A stretch of 32,949 nucleotides of DNA from Micromonospora parastrephiae. Its GTDB lineage: Bacteria; Actinomycetota; Actinomycetes; Mycobacteriales; Micromonosporaceae. The DNA lies in NCBI RefSeq assembly GCF_016802865.1, contig NZ_JAEVHM010000050.1, positions 1-32,949 on the forward strand, in the 5' to 3' direction. Both the position numbers and the translations under genes were made by a program. The notes beneath the pieces were generated by a model that did no database searches, had not been told where the DNA came from, and worked only from the letters and a program-made list of their open reading frames with translations. Positions 1-8,899 of the stretch are shown here, in pieces (position 1 is the stretch's first letter; every line of letters starts with the position of its first letter).

Positions 1-23
1 GTGGTGGGGCGGGGGTGGGGGGG

Positions 24-470
24 TCAGCCTATGGCGGCCAGGTCGGTCAGGCGGGCCAGCGAGTCCTCCAGGTCGGCGCCTACCCGGCGCAGGCCCAGGC
101 GCAGCAGGGCCGCCTTGACCGGGCCGGCCGGCCAGCGGACCACGATGAGCCGCACGATGGTCCCGCCCTCCTCCTCGTCGGGAGTGAGTTGGACGTAGAT
201 CTCGGTGCGCGCCTCCGCGCGCGCACCGGCACCCTTGGCCCGTTCCCGCCAGCCGATCAGGGTCGGCTCCTGATAGGCGATCACCTCGGCCTCATGCGCC
301 GAACCGCGCCCCGCCTGGACCAACTGCCGCCGCCCGAAGCCCTCTCCGGAGAGCACTTCGGCCGCGCGGACCCCCGCCAGCCAGGCCGGCAACTGCTCGG
401 CCCGCTGTACGACGTCCCAGACCACTTCCACCGGCGCCGCCACGTGCGCACTGCGTTCCACGAGGATCAT
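24..470 (-). CDS. SRPBCC (START-like) family protein
   Basis: A protein of about 148 aa with the SRPBCC/polyketide cyclase-like pattern. It opens with the typical first strand of the fold (VERSAHVAAPVEVVWDVV, where a phase of A-P-x-x-V-W-x-V-V is usual) and ends with a long C-terminal helix. Such proteins bind hydrophobic ligands in a deep pocket; the ligand here cannot be read from sequence. The frame is open to 587, but the ATG at 470 is preceded by GGAGGA at a normal distance and the family fold begins right after it, so the shorter form is chosen. It is transcribed divergently from the GH1 gene. No signal peptide or membrane helix is seen. Family is fairly sure; function unknown. Confidence 0.78.
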   Translation of the reverse strand: MILVERSAHVAAPVEVVWDVVQRAEQLPAWLAGVRAAEVLSGEGFGRRQLVQAGRGSAHEAEVIAYQEPTLIGWRERAKGAGARAEARTEIYVQLTPDEEEGGTIVRLIVVRWPAGPVKAALLRLGLRRVGADLEDSLARLTDLAAIG

Positions 471-658
471 TTCCGTCTTTCCTCCAGTGAGGACATCCCA
501 CGATATCGGCACTCTATGCGCTAAATCGGACTTACCTGGACGGGTTCGGAAAAAGACACGCCGATCAACCATTGCGGAACGCGGCATCCCGGCCTATGGC
601 GCATTCATCCGGGGCGTCCTAAAGTCCCGAGCACGTTTCACATTGACCGGGAGGGCGC

Positions 659-2008
659 ATGTCGACCGCACCGATGCCCGAGTTCCCCGCCGGCTTCCGC
701 TGGGGCGTCTCCACGTCCGCCCACCAGATCGAGGGCGCCGCCACGGCCGCCGGACGCGGACCGTCCATCTGGGACACGTTCGCGCACTCCCCCGGCCGGA
801 TCAGCGATGACAGCAGCGGTGCGGTCGCCTGCGACCACTACCACCGGTACGCCGAGGACGTCGCCCTGATGGCCGGCCTGGGCGTCTGCGCATACCGGTT
901 CTCCATCGCCTGGCCCCGGGTGCAGCCCGGCGGCACCGGCCCGGCCAACACCGCCGGCCTGGACTTCTACGACCGGCTCGTCGACGAGCTGCTGGCCGCG
1001 GGCATCGACCCGGTGGCGACCCTCTACCACTGGGACCTGCCCCAGCCCCTCGAAGACGCCGGCGGCTGGCTGAACCGCGACACCGCCACCCGATTCGCCG
1101 ACTACGCCGACCTGACCGCCACCCGCCTCGGCGACCGGGTCCGACTCTGGATCACCCTGAACGAACCGTTCATCCACATGAGCCTCGGCTACGGCATCGG
1201 CACGCACGCCCCCGGCCGGATGCTGCTCTTCGACGCCTTCCCCGTCGCCCACCACCAACTACTCGGGCACGGGCTCGCGGTCGCCGCGCTGCGCGCCCGC
1301 AGCACCAGCCCGGTGGCGATCGCCAACAACTACTCACCGGTGCGGGTGCTCGGCGACAGCGCCGCCGACCGGGCCGCCGGGGCCGCGTACGAGGCGCTGC
1401 ACAACCGGCTCTTCACCGACCCGCTGCTCGGCCGCGGCTACCCGGAACTGCCCGGCTTCGACCCGAGCGTCATCCACGCCGGGGACCTCGACACCATCGC
1501 CGCGCCCATCGACGTACTCGGGGTCAACTACTACAACCCCACCGGTGTACGGGCCGCCGAGGAGGATTCGCCGCTGCCGTTCGACCTGGTCGGACTGGAC
1601 GGCTACCCGCGTACCGCCTTCGACTGGCCGGTGGCCCCCGACGGGCTGCGCGAGCTGCTCGGCTGGCTGCGCGACACGTACGGCGACGCACTGCCCCCCA
1701 TCGAGATCACCGAGAGTGGTTGCGCGTACGACGACGTGCCGGACGCGGACGGTCAGGTGGCGGACCCGGACCGGATCGCGTACCTCGACGGGCACCTGCG
1801 CGCGGTACGGAGCGCGATCGACGACGGAGTCGACGTGCGCGGCTACTTCGTCTGGTCGCTGCTGGACAACTGGGAGTGGGCCGAGGGGTTCACCAAGCGC
1901 TTCGGTCTGGTGCACGTCGACTACGTCACCCGGGCCCGTACGCCGAAGTCGTCGTACACCTGGCTGCGGGACCTGATCGCGGCCAGCCGGCCGGGGTCGG
2001 CGCGGTGA
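659..2008 (+). CDS. GH1 family beta-glucosidase
   Basis: Retaining beta-glycosidase of family GH1, 449 aa, the usual full length for bacterial enzymes. The N-terminal GH1 signature is present (FRWGVSTSAHQIEGA, about residues 13-27). The acid/base Glu is E169 in TLNEP, and the nucleophile is E352 in ITESG, where the family usually has TENG. The C-terminal DNWEWAEG substrate loop is also intact. No signal peptide, so it acts in the cytoplasm on imported glucosides or cellobiose-type sugars. The ATG follows a GGGAGGG ribosome site. The stop overlaps the GTG of the next MFS gene (GTGA), pointing to an uptake and hydrolysis operon. Exact substrate (beta-glucoside, galactoside or other) cannot be read from sequence. 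Confidence 0.93.
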   Translation: MSTAPMPEFPAGFRWGVSTSAHQIEGAATAAGRGPSIWDTFAHSPGRISDDSSGAVACDHYHRYAEDVALMAGLGVCAYRFSIAWPRVQPGGTGPANTAGLDFYDRLVDELLAAGIDPVATLYHWDLPQPLEDAGGWLNRDTATRFADYADLTATRLGDRVRLWITLNEPFIHMSLGYGIGTHAPGRMLLFDAFPVAHHQLLGHGLAVAALRARSTSPVAIANNYSPVRVLGDSAADRAAGAAYEALHNRLFTDPLLGRGYPELPGFDPSVIHAGDLDTIAAPIDVLGVNYYNPTGVRAAEEDSPLPFDLVGLDGYPRTAFDWPVAPDGLRELLGWLRDTYGDALPPIEITESGCAYDDVPDADGQVADPDRIAYLDGHLRAVRSAIDDGVDVRGYFVWSLLDNWEWAEGFTKRFGLVHVDYVTRARTPKSSYTWLRDLIAASRPGSAR

Positions 2009-3282
2009 CCACCCTCGACCCGACGCCGGCGTCGCTGCCGGCGGCGCTCGCCGAGCCGACCGTGCCGGTGCGACGCGGCTGGATCGGTCTGATCTTCGCG
2101 GCCAACCTCGGCGCCTGGATGGCGTTCTTCACCCCGATCCAGGTGCTGCTGCCGCAGCAGATCGAGCAGATCGCGCCCGGCGGCAAGGAGAACATGCTGG
2201 CCGTGGTCACCGGCCTGGGCGCGCTGGCCGCGGTGCTGGCCAACCCCCTCGCGGGCGCGCTGTCCGACCGGACCTGCCTCCGGATCGCCGGCCGGGAGTT
2301 CGGCCGGCGGCACGTGTGGACCGCCGGCGGGGCGCTGGTCGGCGCGGCGGCGCTGGTGCTGCTGGCCCAGCAACGGACCATCCTGGGGGTCGCCCTCGGC
2401 TGGGTCGCCGCGCAGGTGTGTTTCAACGCGATGCTGGCCAGCCTCACCGCCGCCATCCCGGACCGGGTCCCGGTGCCGCAACGCGGCGGGGTCTCCGGCT
2501 GGGTGGGCATCCCGCAGGCGCTGGGGCTGGTGCTCGGCGCGGTGCTGGTCACCGCCGTGATCACCGGCAACGCCGCCGGTTACCTGGCCATCGCGGTGGC
2601 CATCCTGCTGCTGTCGCTGCCGTTCGCGCTGTTCACCCCCGACGACCCGCTGCCCCGCACGCACCGGCCGGCGCTGCGCGCGCGGACGCTGCTGGCCTCG
2701 ATCTGGATCAGCCCCCGCCGGCACCCGGACTTCGCCTGGGCGTGGATCACCCGGTTCCTGGTCCAGCTCGGCAATGCCCTGGGCACCCTCTACCTGCTGT
2801 ACTTCCTCACCGACGGGGTGCGTCACCCCGATCCCGAGGGTGGCCTGCTGGTGCTGATCCTGCTCTACACGCTCGGCATGATGCTGACCGCCGTGGTGGC
2901 CGGTCGACTGTCGGACCGTTCCGGTCGGCGCAGGGTGTACGTGATCGCCTCCGGATTGATCATGGCGGTGGCGGCGCTGCTGCTCGCGGTCGCGCCGGTC
3001 TGGCCGATGGCGATCGTCGCCGCGCTGCTGCTCGGCGCCGGCTACGGCGTCTACCTCTCGGTCGACGCCGCGCTGATCACCCAGGTGCTGCCCCGAGCCA
3101 CCGACCGGGCCAAGGACCTCGGCGTGATCAACATTGCCAACTCGGCGCCGCAGGTGCTCGGCCCGGCGCTCTCCGCCCCGCTCGTGGTCCACCTGGGCGG
3201 CTACCCGACGCTCTACGCGGTCACCGCCGTGGTCACCCTGGTCGGCAGCGCCCTGGTCGTCAAGATCCGCTCAGTCCCGTGA
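2005..3282 (+). CDS. MFS transporter, probable sugar/glycoside permease
   Basis: Integral membrane protein of 425 aa with about twelve hydrophobic segments, belonging to the major facilitator superfamily. The loop between helices 2 and 3 carries the A-like motif (NPLAGALSDR), with an equivalent GRLSDRSGRR motif in the second half. The GTG start overlaps the beta-glucosidase stop by four bases (GTGA), so translation is probably coupled. The frame is open upstream to 1720, but that part only mirrors the GH1 gene. From the pairing I infer import of a beta-glucoside hydrolysed by the preceding enzyme; the sequence itself does not fix the substrate. MFS assignment is secure, cargo is inference. 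Confidence 0.88.
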   Translation: MTTLDPTPASLPAALAEPTVPVRRGWIGLIFAANLGAWMAFFTPIQVLLPQQIEQIAPGGKENMLAVVTGLGALAAVLANPLAGALSDRTCLRIAGREFGRRHVWTAGGALVGAAALVLLAQQRTILGVALGWVAAQVCFNAMLASLTAAIPDRVPVPQRGGVSGWVGIPQALGLVLGAVLVTAVITGNAAGYLAIAVAILLLSLPFALFTPDDPLPRTHRPALRARTLLASIWISPRRHPDFAWAWITRFLVQLGNALGTLYLLYFLTDGVRHPDPEGGLLVLILLYTLGMMLTAVVAGRLSDRSGRRRVYVIASGLIMAVAALLLAVAPVWPMAIVAALLLGAGYGVYLSVDAALITQVLPRATDRAKDLGVINIANSAPQVLGPALSAPLVVHLGGYPTLYAVTAVVTLVGSALVVKIRSVP

Positions 3283-3333
3283 GTCGAGGGGGCCTGGCGG
3301 AAAGCTGTCGACGGTCGCCGTAGGCTGGAGGAC

Positions 3334-4743
3334 GTGACGGTACGTGTGCGCTTCGCCCCCTCCCCGACCGGTATGTTCCACGTCGGCGGCGCCCGCTCGG
3401 CGCTGCAGAACTGGATCTACGCCAAGCAGCAGGGCGGGGTGTTCGTGCTGCGCGTCGAGGACACCGACGCGGCGCGCAACAAGCCCGAGTGGACCGAGGG
3501 CATCCTCTCCGCGCTGGACTGGATCGGTATCTCCCGGGGCAGCTACGAGGGCCCCCACTTCCAGTCGGAGAACGCCGGCGAGCACCGGGCCGCCGCGGCC
3601 CGGCTCTACGAGTCGGGCCGCGCCTACTACTGCGACTGCACCCGCGAGGACGTGCAGGCCCGTACCGGCTCGCAGTACCAGGGCTACGACGGCTACCACC
3701 GCGACCGTGACCTCGGCCCGGGCCCGGGGCGCGCGCTGCGCTTCCGTACTCCGGACGAGGGCGCGACCGTCGTGGTCGACCTGATCCGCGGCGAGCCCAC
3801 CTTCGAGAACCGGCTCATCGAGGACTTCGTCATCGCCCGGGGTGACGGCTCCCCCGTCTTCCTGCTGGCCAACGTCGTCGACGACATGACCATGGGGATC
3901 ACCCACGTGATCCGGGCCGAGGAGCACCTGCCCAACACCCCGAAGCAGCAGCTGCTGTGGGACGCCCTCGGGGTCAAGCCGCCGGTCTGGGCGCACGTGC
4001 CGGTGGTGGTCAACGAGAAGCGGCAGAAGCTCTCCAAGCGGCGGGACAAGGTCGCCCTGGAGGCGTACCGCGAGGAGGGGTACCTCGCCGACGCGATGCG
4101 CAACTACCTCATGCTGCTCGGCTGGGCACCCTCCGGCGACCGGGAGATCGTCCCCTGGTCGGTGATCGAGGAGGAGTTCCGACTGGAGGAGGTCAACCCC
4201 TCCCCGGCGTTCTTCGACGAGAAGAAGCTGCGCGCGTTCAACGGCGAGTACATTCGGGCGCTGCCCGTGGCCGAGTTCATCGACGCCTGCCAGCCGTGGC
4301 TGACCGGCACCGGGACCATCGCGCCGCCGCCGTGGCAGCCCGAGGAGTACGACGTCGAGGCGTTCGCCGCCGTGGCCCCGCTGGCCCAGACCCGGCTCGC
4401 CGTGCTCAGCGAGATCGTGCCGAACGTCGACTTCCTCTTCCTGGCGTCGCCGCTGATCGACGAGGCGGCCTGGACCAAGACCATGAAGGACGGTTCGGCG
4501 GAGCTGCTGGACGACGCCGTCGCGGCCTTCGAGGCACTGGAGTCCTGGGACGCCGAGTCGCTGAAGTCGACGCTGGAGGCGGTCGGCGCCGATCGTGGAC
4601 TCAAGCTCGGCAAGACGCAGGCGCCCGTACGGGTCGCGGTGACCGGCCGCACCATCGGGCTGCCGCTGTTCGAGTCGCTGGAGGTGCTCGGTCGCGAGCG
4701 CACCCTGACCCGGATGCGCGCCGCCCGCCTCCGCCTGGTCTGA
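3334..4743 (+). CDS. gltX: glutamyl-tRNA synthetase
   Basis: Class I aminoacyl-tRNA synthetase that charges tRNA(Glu) (and possibly tRNA(Gln) for later amidation), 469 aa, normal bacterial length. The HIGH-type signature is H16-V-G-G in [16 protein letters not shown], and the KMSKS-type loop is KLSKR at residues 232-236. The catalytic domain is followed by an alpha-helical anticodon-binding half. The GTG start is chosen because family members begin directly at this strand. The GGAGGA site lies only about two bases upstream, which is tight; GTG at 3346 is the alternative. The gene is convergent with the CopC-domain gene, whose frame stays open antisense to the last ~640 bases of gltX. Confidence 0.96.
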   Translation: MTVRVRFAPSPTGMFHVGGARSALQNWIYAKQQGGVFVLRVEDTDAARNKPEWTEGILSALDWIGISRGSYEGPHFQSENAGEHRAAAARLYESGRAYYCDCTREDVQARTGSQYQGYDGYHRDRDLGPGPGRALRFRTPDEGATVVVDLIRGEPTFENRLIEDFVIARGDGSPVFLLANVVDDMTMGITHVIRAEEHLPNTPKQQLLWDALGVKPPVWAHVPVVVNEKRQKLSKRRDKVALEAYREEGYLADAMRNYLMLLGWAPSGDREIVPWSVIEEEFRLEEVNPSPAFFDEKKLRAFNGEYIRALPVAEFIDACQPWLTGTGTIAPPPWQPEEYDVEAFAAVAPLAQTRLAVLSEIVPNVDFLFLASPLIDEAAWTKTMKDGSAELLDDAVAAFEALESWDAESLKSTLEAVGADRGLKLGKTQAPVRVAVTGRTIGLPLFESLEVLGRERTLTRMRAARLRLV

Positions 4744-5429
4744 CCGGTCCGGCCGCGCGGGGGCGGAGCCGCGCCGCGCTCAGCCGCGGGCGGACGTCGG
4801 CGGAACACGAGGCCGGCCGCGAGGGCGGCGAGCAGCACCAGGCCGCCGACCACCCAGAGCCACCAGCGGCCGCCGGAGTCGGACTGCTCCTCGGCCGCCG
4901 GCACGGCGGACACCGTCGGACTGGCGGCCGCGCCGACGACGGCACGGCGGAGGGCGAACCGAGACGGCGAGGGCGACCCGCCCGTGGCACCCGGCGGGCT
5001 GGCGCCGCCGGCGGCCGACGGCGTCGCGGACGGGTCGGCGGCGGTGCCGGTGGTGAGGGTGAACCGCACCTCTCCCTTGACCGGATGCCCGTCGCCGGAG
5101 GCGACCTGGTAGCCGACGATGTAGAGGCCCGCGGCACCCGGCTTGAAGGGAACGTTCACACGACTGCCGGCGAACGCCGGTGGGCCGCCAGCGACCACAT
5201 TGTCCGGTCCGGTTATTGTGATCTTCGTCGTGGCGGGGTCCGGCTTGGCCAGGAACCGAAGCTGGATTCGGCTGGGCGCGGTGGCCACCCGAGCGCCGTC
5301 GCGCGGATCGCTGCCGGTCAGCGAGTTGTGCGCGGCGGCCGGCGTCGCCGGGGCCACCAACGACACACCGAACGCCACGCCGAGCACCACTGGTACGACC
5401 CGCGCCAAACGTGTAACCCTGCCCCCCAT
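4104..5429 (-). CDS. CopC-domain copper resistance protein, with run-on 3' end
   Basis: Exported, membrane-anchored CopC/YcnJ-type protein. A signal peptide (residues 1-33) ends AAA before H34. This His, together with D113 and H115 of GDGHP, matches the Cu(II) site of CopC proteins, where the mature N-terminal His is a ligand. An Ala/Pro/Ser-rich linker (about 130-185) leads to one membrane helix (about 190-210) and an RRRP stop-transfer. A normal protein would end here, near 4780, at about 215 aa. Instead the frame stays open to 4104, antisense to gltX, giving 441 aa whose tail has no recognisable features. A TGA at 4780-4782 sits in another frame, so a one-base indel just after the helix is a plausible cause. 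The ATG has a GGAGGGG site. CopC domain sure; C-terminus doubtful. Confidence 0.75.
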   Translation of the reverse strand: MGGRVTRLARVVPVVLGVAFGVSLVAPATPAAAHNSLTGSDPRDGARVATAPSRIQLRFLAKPDPATTKITITGPDNVVAGGPPAFAGSRVNVPFKPGAAGLYIVGYQVASGDGHPVKGEVRFTLTTGTAADPSATPSAAGGASPPGATGGSPSPSRFALRRAVVGAAASPTVSAVPAAEEQSDSGGRWWLWVVGGLVLLAALAAGLVFRRRPPAAERGAAPPPRGRTGQTRRRRAARIRVRVRSRPSTSSDSNSGSPMVRPVTATRTGACVLPSLSPRSAPTASSVDFSDSASQDSSASKAATASSSSSAEPSFMVLVQAASSISGDARKRKSTFGTISLSTASRVWASGATAANASTSYSSGCHGGGAMVPVPVSHGWQASMNSATGSARMYSPLNARSFFSSKNAGEGLTSSSRNSSSITDQGTISRSPEGAQPSSMR

Positions 5430-5648
5430 GAACCCCTCCGTAAGGGTACGATCCGCCCGCTGATCAAACCGCTCCTCATTAGTCGAGCAGAGATCGCAGA
5501 TAGTTCCAATTACTGTTCCACAAGCTGCACTTCATCGACGTTCTGCGAGTCTGTGAGAGTGAGCCCGACCGTCCGGTCGGTGTCGTCACCGGCCGACCGA
5601 TCCGGGCGTCACGACGAAGCCATCCATCGAACGGGGCGAGGAGGCGGG
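5430..5648. promoter_or_regulatory. Divergent promoter region, CopC-domain gene and exported protein
   Basis: About 220 bases between two divergent genes, locally less GC-rich than its surroundings. It holds the ribosome sites of both genes and a direct repeat of GTTCCA at 5503-5508 and 5515-5520, 12 bases apart, which could be a regulator site. No clear copper-operator sequence could be assigned. Confidence 0.4.
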
Positions 5649-6299
5649 ATGGTCCGACAGATGAGGCGGTGGGTCGCCGTGCTGGCGGGCACGCTGGCGG
5701 CGGCGCTGCTGTCGCTCGGCACCGCCGGTCCGGCCGCCGCAGCGCCGACTCCGGCGCCCGCCGGGGTGGACATCACCGGCGGGGATCTGACCGAGCCGCT
5801 CCGACTGCGTGCGGACACGCAGCCCGATCTTGTGGTCGCGGTCATCGACCAGGTCAACTTCCTCGGGCGCACCGGCGCTCCGACCGGGCCGAAGGCGGCC
5901 AACCTCGGTCCGAAGTACACGGTCGTGGTGCTCGTCGGAGACACGCCGAAGCAGACCTACGACCTGTACCCGGGGGCGGTCGGCGGCCCGCGGATCTACC
6001 GGCCGGCGAAGCAGCCGGACGGGCACAAGACCAGCGCCGGCTGGTTCCTCGGTCGACTCAGCATGTCCGAGACGCTGCGCACCGCCGGGGCCCCGCTGGA
6101 GCGGCAGTTCGACACCGTCAGCGGTGGTGCGGGCGGCGGCGAGCGGGTGCTCCCGGAGGACACTCTCGATCCGGCGAAGGACCTCGACGAGGCGCTCGGC
6201 GAGTTGCAGCACCTGCTGCTGCTCAACGTCGCGGTGATGCTGACCATCACCGTCGGCCTCGCCGGGATCGCGCTGCTGATCCGCCGCCGCACCCGCTGA
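5649..6299 (+). CDS. Exported membrane-anchored protein of unknown function
   Basis: A 216-aa protein not recognised as a known family. The N-terminus is a signal peptide (RRW, then a hydrophobic stretch, ending AAAAAP at about residue 33). The central domain contains a beta-rich run (KYTVVVLVGDTPKQTYDLYP). A C-terminal hydrophobic helix (about 190-212) ends in RRRTR, so the body lies outside the cell with the tail inside. The ATG at 5649 is chosen because GAGGAGG lies four bases upstream; ATG 5661 is an alternative. It is divergent from the CopC-domain gene across about 220 bases, so a shared role in the cell envelope or copper handling is possible but unproven. No metal-binding Cys or His cluster is seen. 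Confidence 0.75.
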   Translation: MVRQMRRWVAVLAGTLAAALLSLGTAGPAAAAPTPAPAGVDITGGDLTEPLRLRADTQPDLVVAVIDQVNFLGRTGAPTGPKAANLGPKYTVVVLVGDTPKQTYDLYPGAVGGPRIYRPAKQPDGHKTSAGWFLGRLSMSETLRTAGAPLERQFDTVSGGAGGGERVLPEDTLDPAKDLDEALGELQHLLLLNVAVMLTITVGLAGIALLIRRRTR

Positions 6300-6950
6300 T
6301 CCGACCGGCGGTCAGGCCACGCCAGCCGGTGTGGGGCGGCCCCGGATCAGCACCAGCGGCGCGGCGGGCGTTCGCGGCGGGTGGCCCGCTGACGTGGCCG
6401 GACCGGGCCGTGCCGGTGCGCCCCGGCCCATCCGGGAAGTTCACTGAGGCAACCAGGCGGGACGTCCGACTCCGGCTCGGCAAGGGCTGCGGGCTCGGCG
6501 GAACGCTGGCGCGGAAGCGCAGTCTCGTCGTCGGGCCGACCGACGAGCGGCTCCACCGGGTGCGACGGCGCGCCGCCGACCGGCCGGCGGGGCTTGGCGG
6601 CCGACTGCGGGTCATGGTGCCCCGGACGGCAGGGCTCGCCCTGGGCGCAGCCGTGCTCGGCCTCCCCGTGCGCCATCCCGGTCTCCTCACGCTCGCACTC
6701 ACCCGCGGGTGCTCCCCCGACGTGCCCTGACACCGTACTGGCCGGGGCCGACGGGCCCGTGCGCGTACCCCCGGGTCAGCGCCTCGGGCGGGGCGGAAAG
6801 CCTGAATCGGCTCCCCCGTTCACGGGTTCGTCGCGCCCGGTTCACCGAAGCCGGGCGAAGGCTGGCGTACCCCTTTCGGTGGATGCCCGCACCGGCGGGG
6901 TCCTCCGCCGGTCGGAGCCCGCGGGTCGACGGCTGTGGTGGGATCGGAGC
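6300..6950. other. 651-bp stretch without a convincing gene
   Basis: Open frames exist on both strands (for example 6347-6733 minus), but all have Arg/Pro/Gly-rich translations, no good ribosome site and no recognisable domain. A small hairpin (CGCCCGG at 6834-6840 with CCGGGCG at 6851-6857) is the only structure seen. The end of the stretch holds the promoter and GGAG site of the histidine kinase gene. It may be a decayed gene or a long intergenic region. Confidence 0.4.
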
Positions 6951-8144
6951 ATGCGACCGCCATCGTGGCTCGGCTCCGGCACACCCGGCCGGGATCTGGC
7001 GCTGGCCGGCGCGTCGCTGGCCGGCGGCCTGGTGCTGTACGGCCTGGGCATGCAACCGCAGATCGTGCCGCACCCGGACGTACCGCCCGCCCTCTTCCTG
7101 CCGCCCCTGCTGGCGGTGTGCGTCGCCGTCGGCCTTCGTCGCGCCGCGCCGCGCGCCAGCCTGTCGCTGGGGACCACGGCGCTGGTGGTGGACACGGCGC
7201 TGGGCAACTCGCTGGGCACGGTCGTGGTCTACACGCAGGTGCTCTACGACGCCTGTGTGTACGGCCCTCCCCGGCTGTGGCGGTGGCTGCTGCGGATCAC
7301 CGTGGCGCTCAGCCTGATCGGTGTCGTGGTCGGCGTGCTGGGTTTCGGCCAGTGGCGCGGCGCGGCGGTCGGGGTGCCGGTGGTGCTCGCGGGGCTGCTG
7401 CCGGTGCTGACCGGGATCAGCGTGCGGCAGTACCGCGACCAGGCGGCCGCCGAGCGGGCCCGGGCCGAGCAGACCGCCCGGCTGGTCGAGCTGGACCGCC
7501 GGCAGGCGGTCAGCGCCGAGCGGGCCCGGATGGCGCGGGAGCTGCACGACGTGGTGGCCAACCACCTGAGCGCGGTGGCCATCCACGCGACCGCCGCGCT
7601 GTCGGTGCCCGGGCTGGACCGCGGCCAGATCGAGTCGGCGTTGCGGGTGATCCGGGAGAGCAGCGTGCAGGGCCTGGCGGAGATGCGGCAGATGATCGAG
7701 GTGCTGCGCGATCCGGGCACCGGTGGCGCGCGTCCCGACGACGGGCTGGCGGAGGCGGTCACCGCACGGCTCGCCGAGGCGGACCGGTTGGTGGAGGGCA
7801 TCCGGGCCGCCGGCCTCGCGGTGCGGGTCCGCACCGACGGCACCCCGGGCCGGCTGCCGGTGGGGGTGGATCTCGCCGCGTACCGGATCGTGCAGGAGTC
7901 GCTGACCAACGCGCTCAAGCACGGTGCCGGCGACGCGGAGCTGACGATCGCGTACCGGCCGGCGGAGGTGGTGGTGACGGTGGAGAACCCGGTGCGCCCC
8001 GGCGGGGCCGTACTGCCCGGCGCCGGGGCCGGGCTGATCGGGATGCGGGAACGCGCCACGTTGCTCGCCGGACGGTTCACCGCCGGGCCGCAGGACGGCC
8101 GCTGGCACGTCCGGGCGACGCTGCCCACCCGGGACGACGGGTGA
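6951..8144 (+). CDS. NarL-family two-component sensor histidine kinase
   Basis: Membrane sensor kinase of 397 aa. The N-terminal half has about five or six hydrophobic helices, then a short linker helix. The dimerisation domain is HisKA_3 with the phospho-acceptor H199 in ARMARELHDVVANHLS. The ATP-binding domain has the N box (VQESLTNALKHG) and a G box (GAGLIGMRERA). It probably phosphorylates the response regulator gene that follows with a GTGA overlap. The frame is open to 6594, but the ATG at 6951 with GGAG upstream fits the first membrane helix. No periplasmic sensor domain of recognisable type is present, so the signal is unknown. Confidence 0.92.
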   Translation: MRPPSWLGSGTPGRDLALAGASLAGGLVLYGLGMQPQIVPHPDVPPALFLPPLLAVCVAVGLRRAAPRASLSLGTTALVVDTALGNSLGTVVVYTQVLYDACVYGPPRLWRWLLRITVALSLIGVVVGVLGFGQWRGAAVGVPVVLAGLLPVLTGISVRQYRDQAAAERARAEQTARLVELDRRQAVSAERARMARELHDVVANHLSAVAIHATAALSVPGLDRGQIESALRVIRESSVQGLAEMRQMIEVLRDPGTGGARPDDGLAEAVTARLAEADRLVEGIRAAGLAVRVRTDGTPGRLPVGVDLAAYRIVQESLTNALKHGAGDAELTIAYRPAEVVVTVENPVRPGGAVLPGAGAGLIGMRERATLLAGRFTAGPQDGRWHVRATLPTRDDG

Positions 8145-8842
8145 GCGGGTCGGCCCGCGGAACGGGCGACGCCGGCCCGACGGAAGCGGTGGTACGGGTG
8201 GTGCTGGCCGACGACCAGCCGGCCGTCCGCGCCGGGCTGACGCTCATCCTGGCCGGCGCGGACGGCGTCGAGGTGGTCGGCGAGGCCGCCGACGGCGACG
8301 AGGCGGTCCGGCTGTGCCGCGAGCTGCGCCCGGACGTGGCGGTGCTCGACATCCGGATGCCGCGTCGGGACGGGATCTCCGCGACCCGGGCCGTCGTCGC
8401 CGAGGGGCTCGCCGACGTGCTGGTGCTCACCACCTTCGACCTGGACGAGTACGTCTTCGGCGCGCTGCGCGCCGGAGCGGCCGGTTTCCTGCTCAAGCAC
8501 ACCGACGCGGCGGGACTGGTCGCGGCGGTGCGGACGGTGGCGCGCGGGGACGGCTTCATCGCGCCAGCGGTGACCCGCCGCCTGATCGCGGCGTTCGCGG
8601 CGACCGCGCCGGGCGCGTCGACGGCGACCCACGCCGCGCTCGGCACGCTCACCCCGCGCGAACGTGACGTGCTGGCCTGCCTGGGGCTGGGACTGTCCAA
8701 CCAGCAGATCGCCGAGCGGCTGACGATGGCGGAGAGCACCACCAAGACGCATGTGAGCCGGATCCTGGCGAAGTTGGACCTGCGCAGCCGGGTGCAGGCC
8801 GCGATCCTGGCCCAGGAGGTCGGCCTGCCCGCGCCGCCGTGA
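8141..8842 (+). CDS. NarL/LuxR-type response regulator
   Basis: DNA-binding response regulator, 233 aa if started at GTG 8141, which overlaps the kinase stop (GTGA). The receiver domain shows the acidic pair (LADDQ), the phospho-acceptor D70 in VLDIRMP, the switch Thr in VLTTFD and the conserved Lys in LLKHTD. The C-terminal LuxR-type helix-turn-helix runs from LTPRERDVLACL through THVSRILAKL. About 20 residues precede the receiver domain, so a later GTG near 8189-8198 is possible. It is the partner of the preceding kinase by operon position; target genes are not known. No linked ABC transporter, a frequent neighbour of this class, follows. Confidence 0.93.
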   Translation: MSGSARGTGDAGPTEAVVRVVLADDQPAVRAGLTLILAGADGVEVVGEAADGDEAVRLCRELRPDVAVLDIRMPRRDGISATRAVVAEGLADVLVLTTFDLDEYVFGALRAGAAGFLLKHTDAAGLVAAVRTVARGDGFIAPAVTRRLIAAFAATAPGASTATHAALGTLTPRERDVLACLGLGLSNQQIAERLTMAESTTKTHVSRILAKLDLRSRVQAAILAQEVGLPAPP

Positions 8843-8899
8843 CCGCGGCACGGGCGGCCCGACAGGAAGATCCAGGTCAGCGCGTGTCAGGCTAGGCCG

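Noticed and set aside
1921..3192. Long minus-strand frame opposite the MFS gene
   Set aside because: Antisense shadow rich in Arg, Gln, Gly and His; the plus strand clearly encodes a twelve-helix transporter.
5503..5520. GTTCCA direct repeat as a copper-responsive operator
   Set aside because: Only six bases and not a dyad; does not match a copper-regulator site that I can name with confidence, so kept only as a note.
6347..6733. Minus-strand frame of 128 aa in the 6300-6950 gap
   Set aside because: Gly/Pro/Arg/His-rich translation without ribosome site or domain; typical of non-coding high-GC DNA.
6811..6860. GGGTTCGTCGCGCCC followed by a hairpin, considered as a tRNA fragment
   Set aside because: No acceptor stem, anticodon arm or D arm could be built around it.
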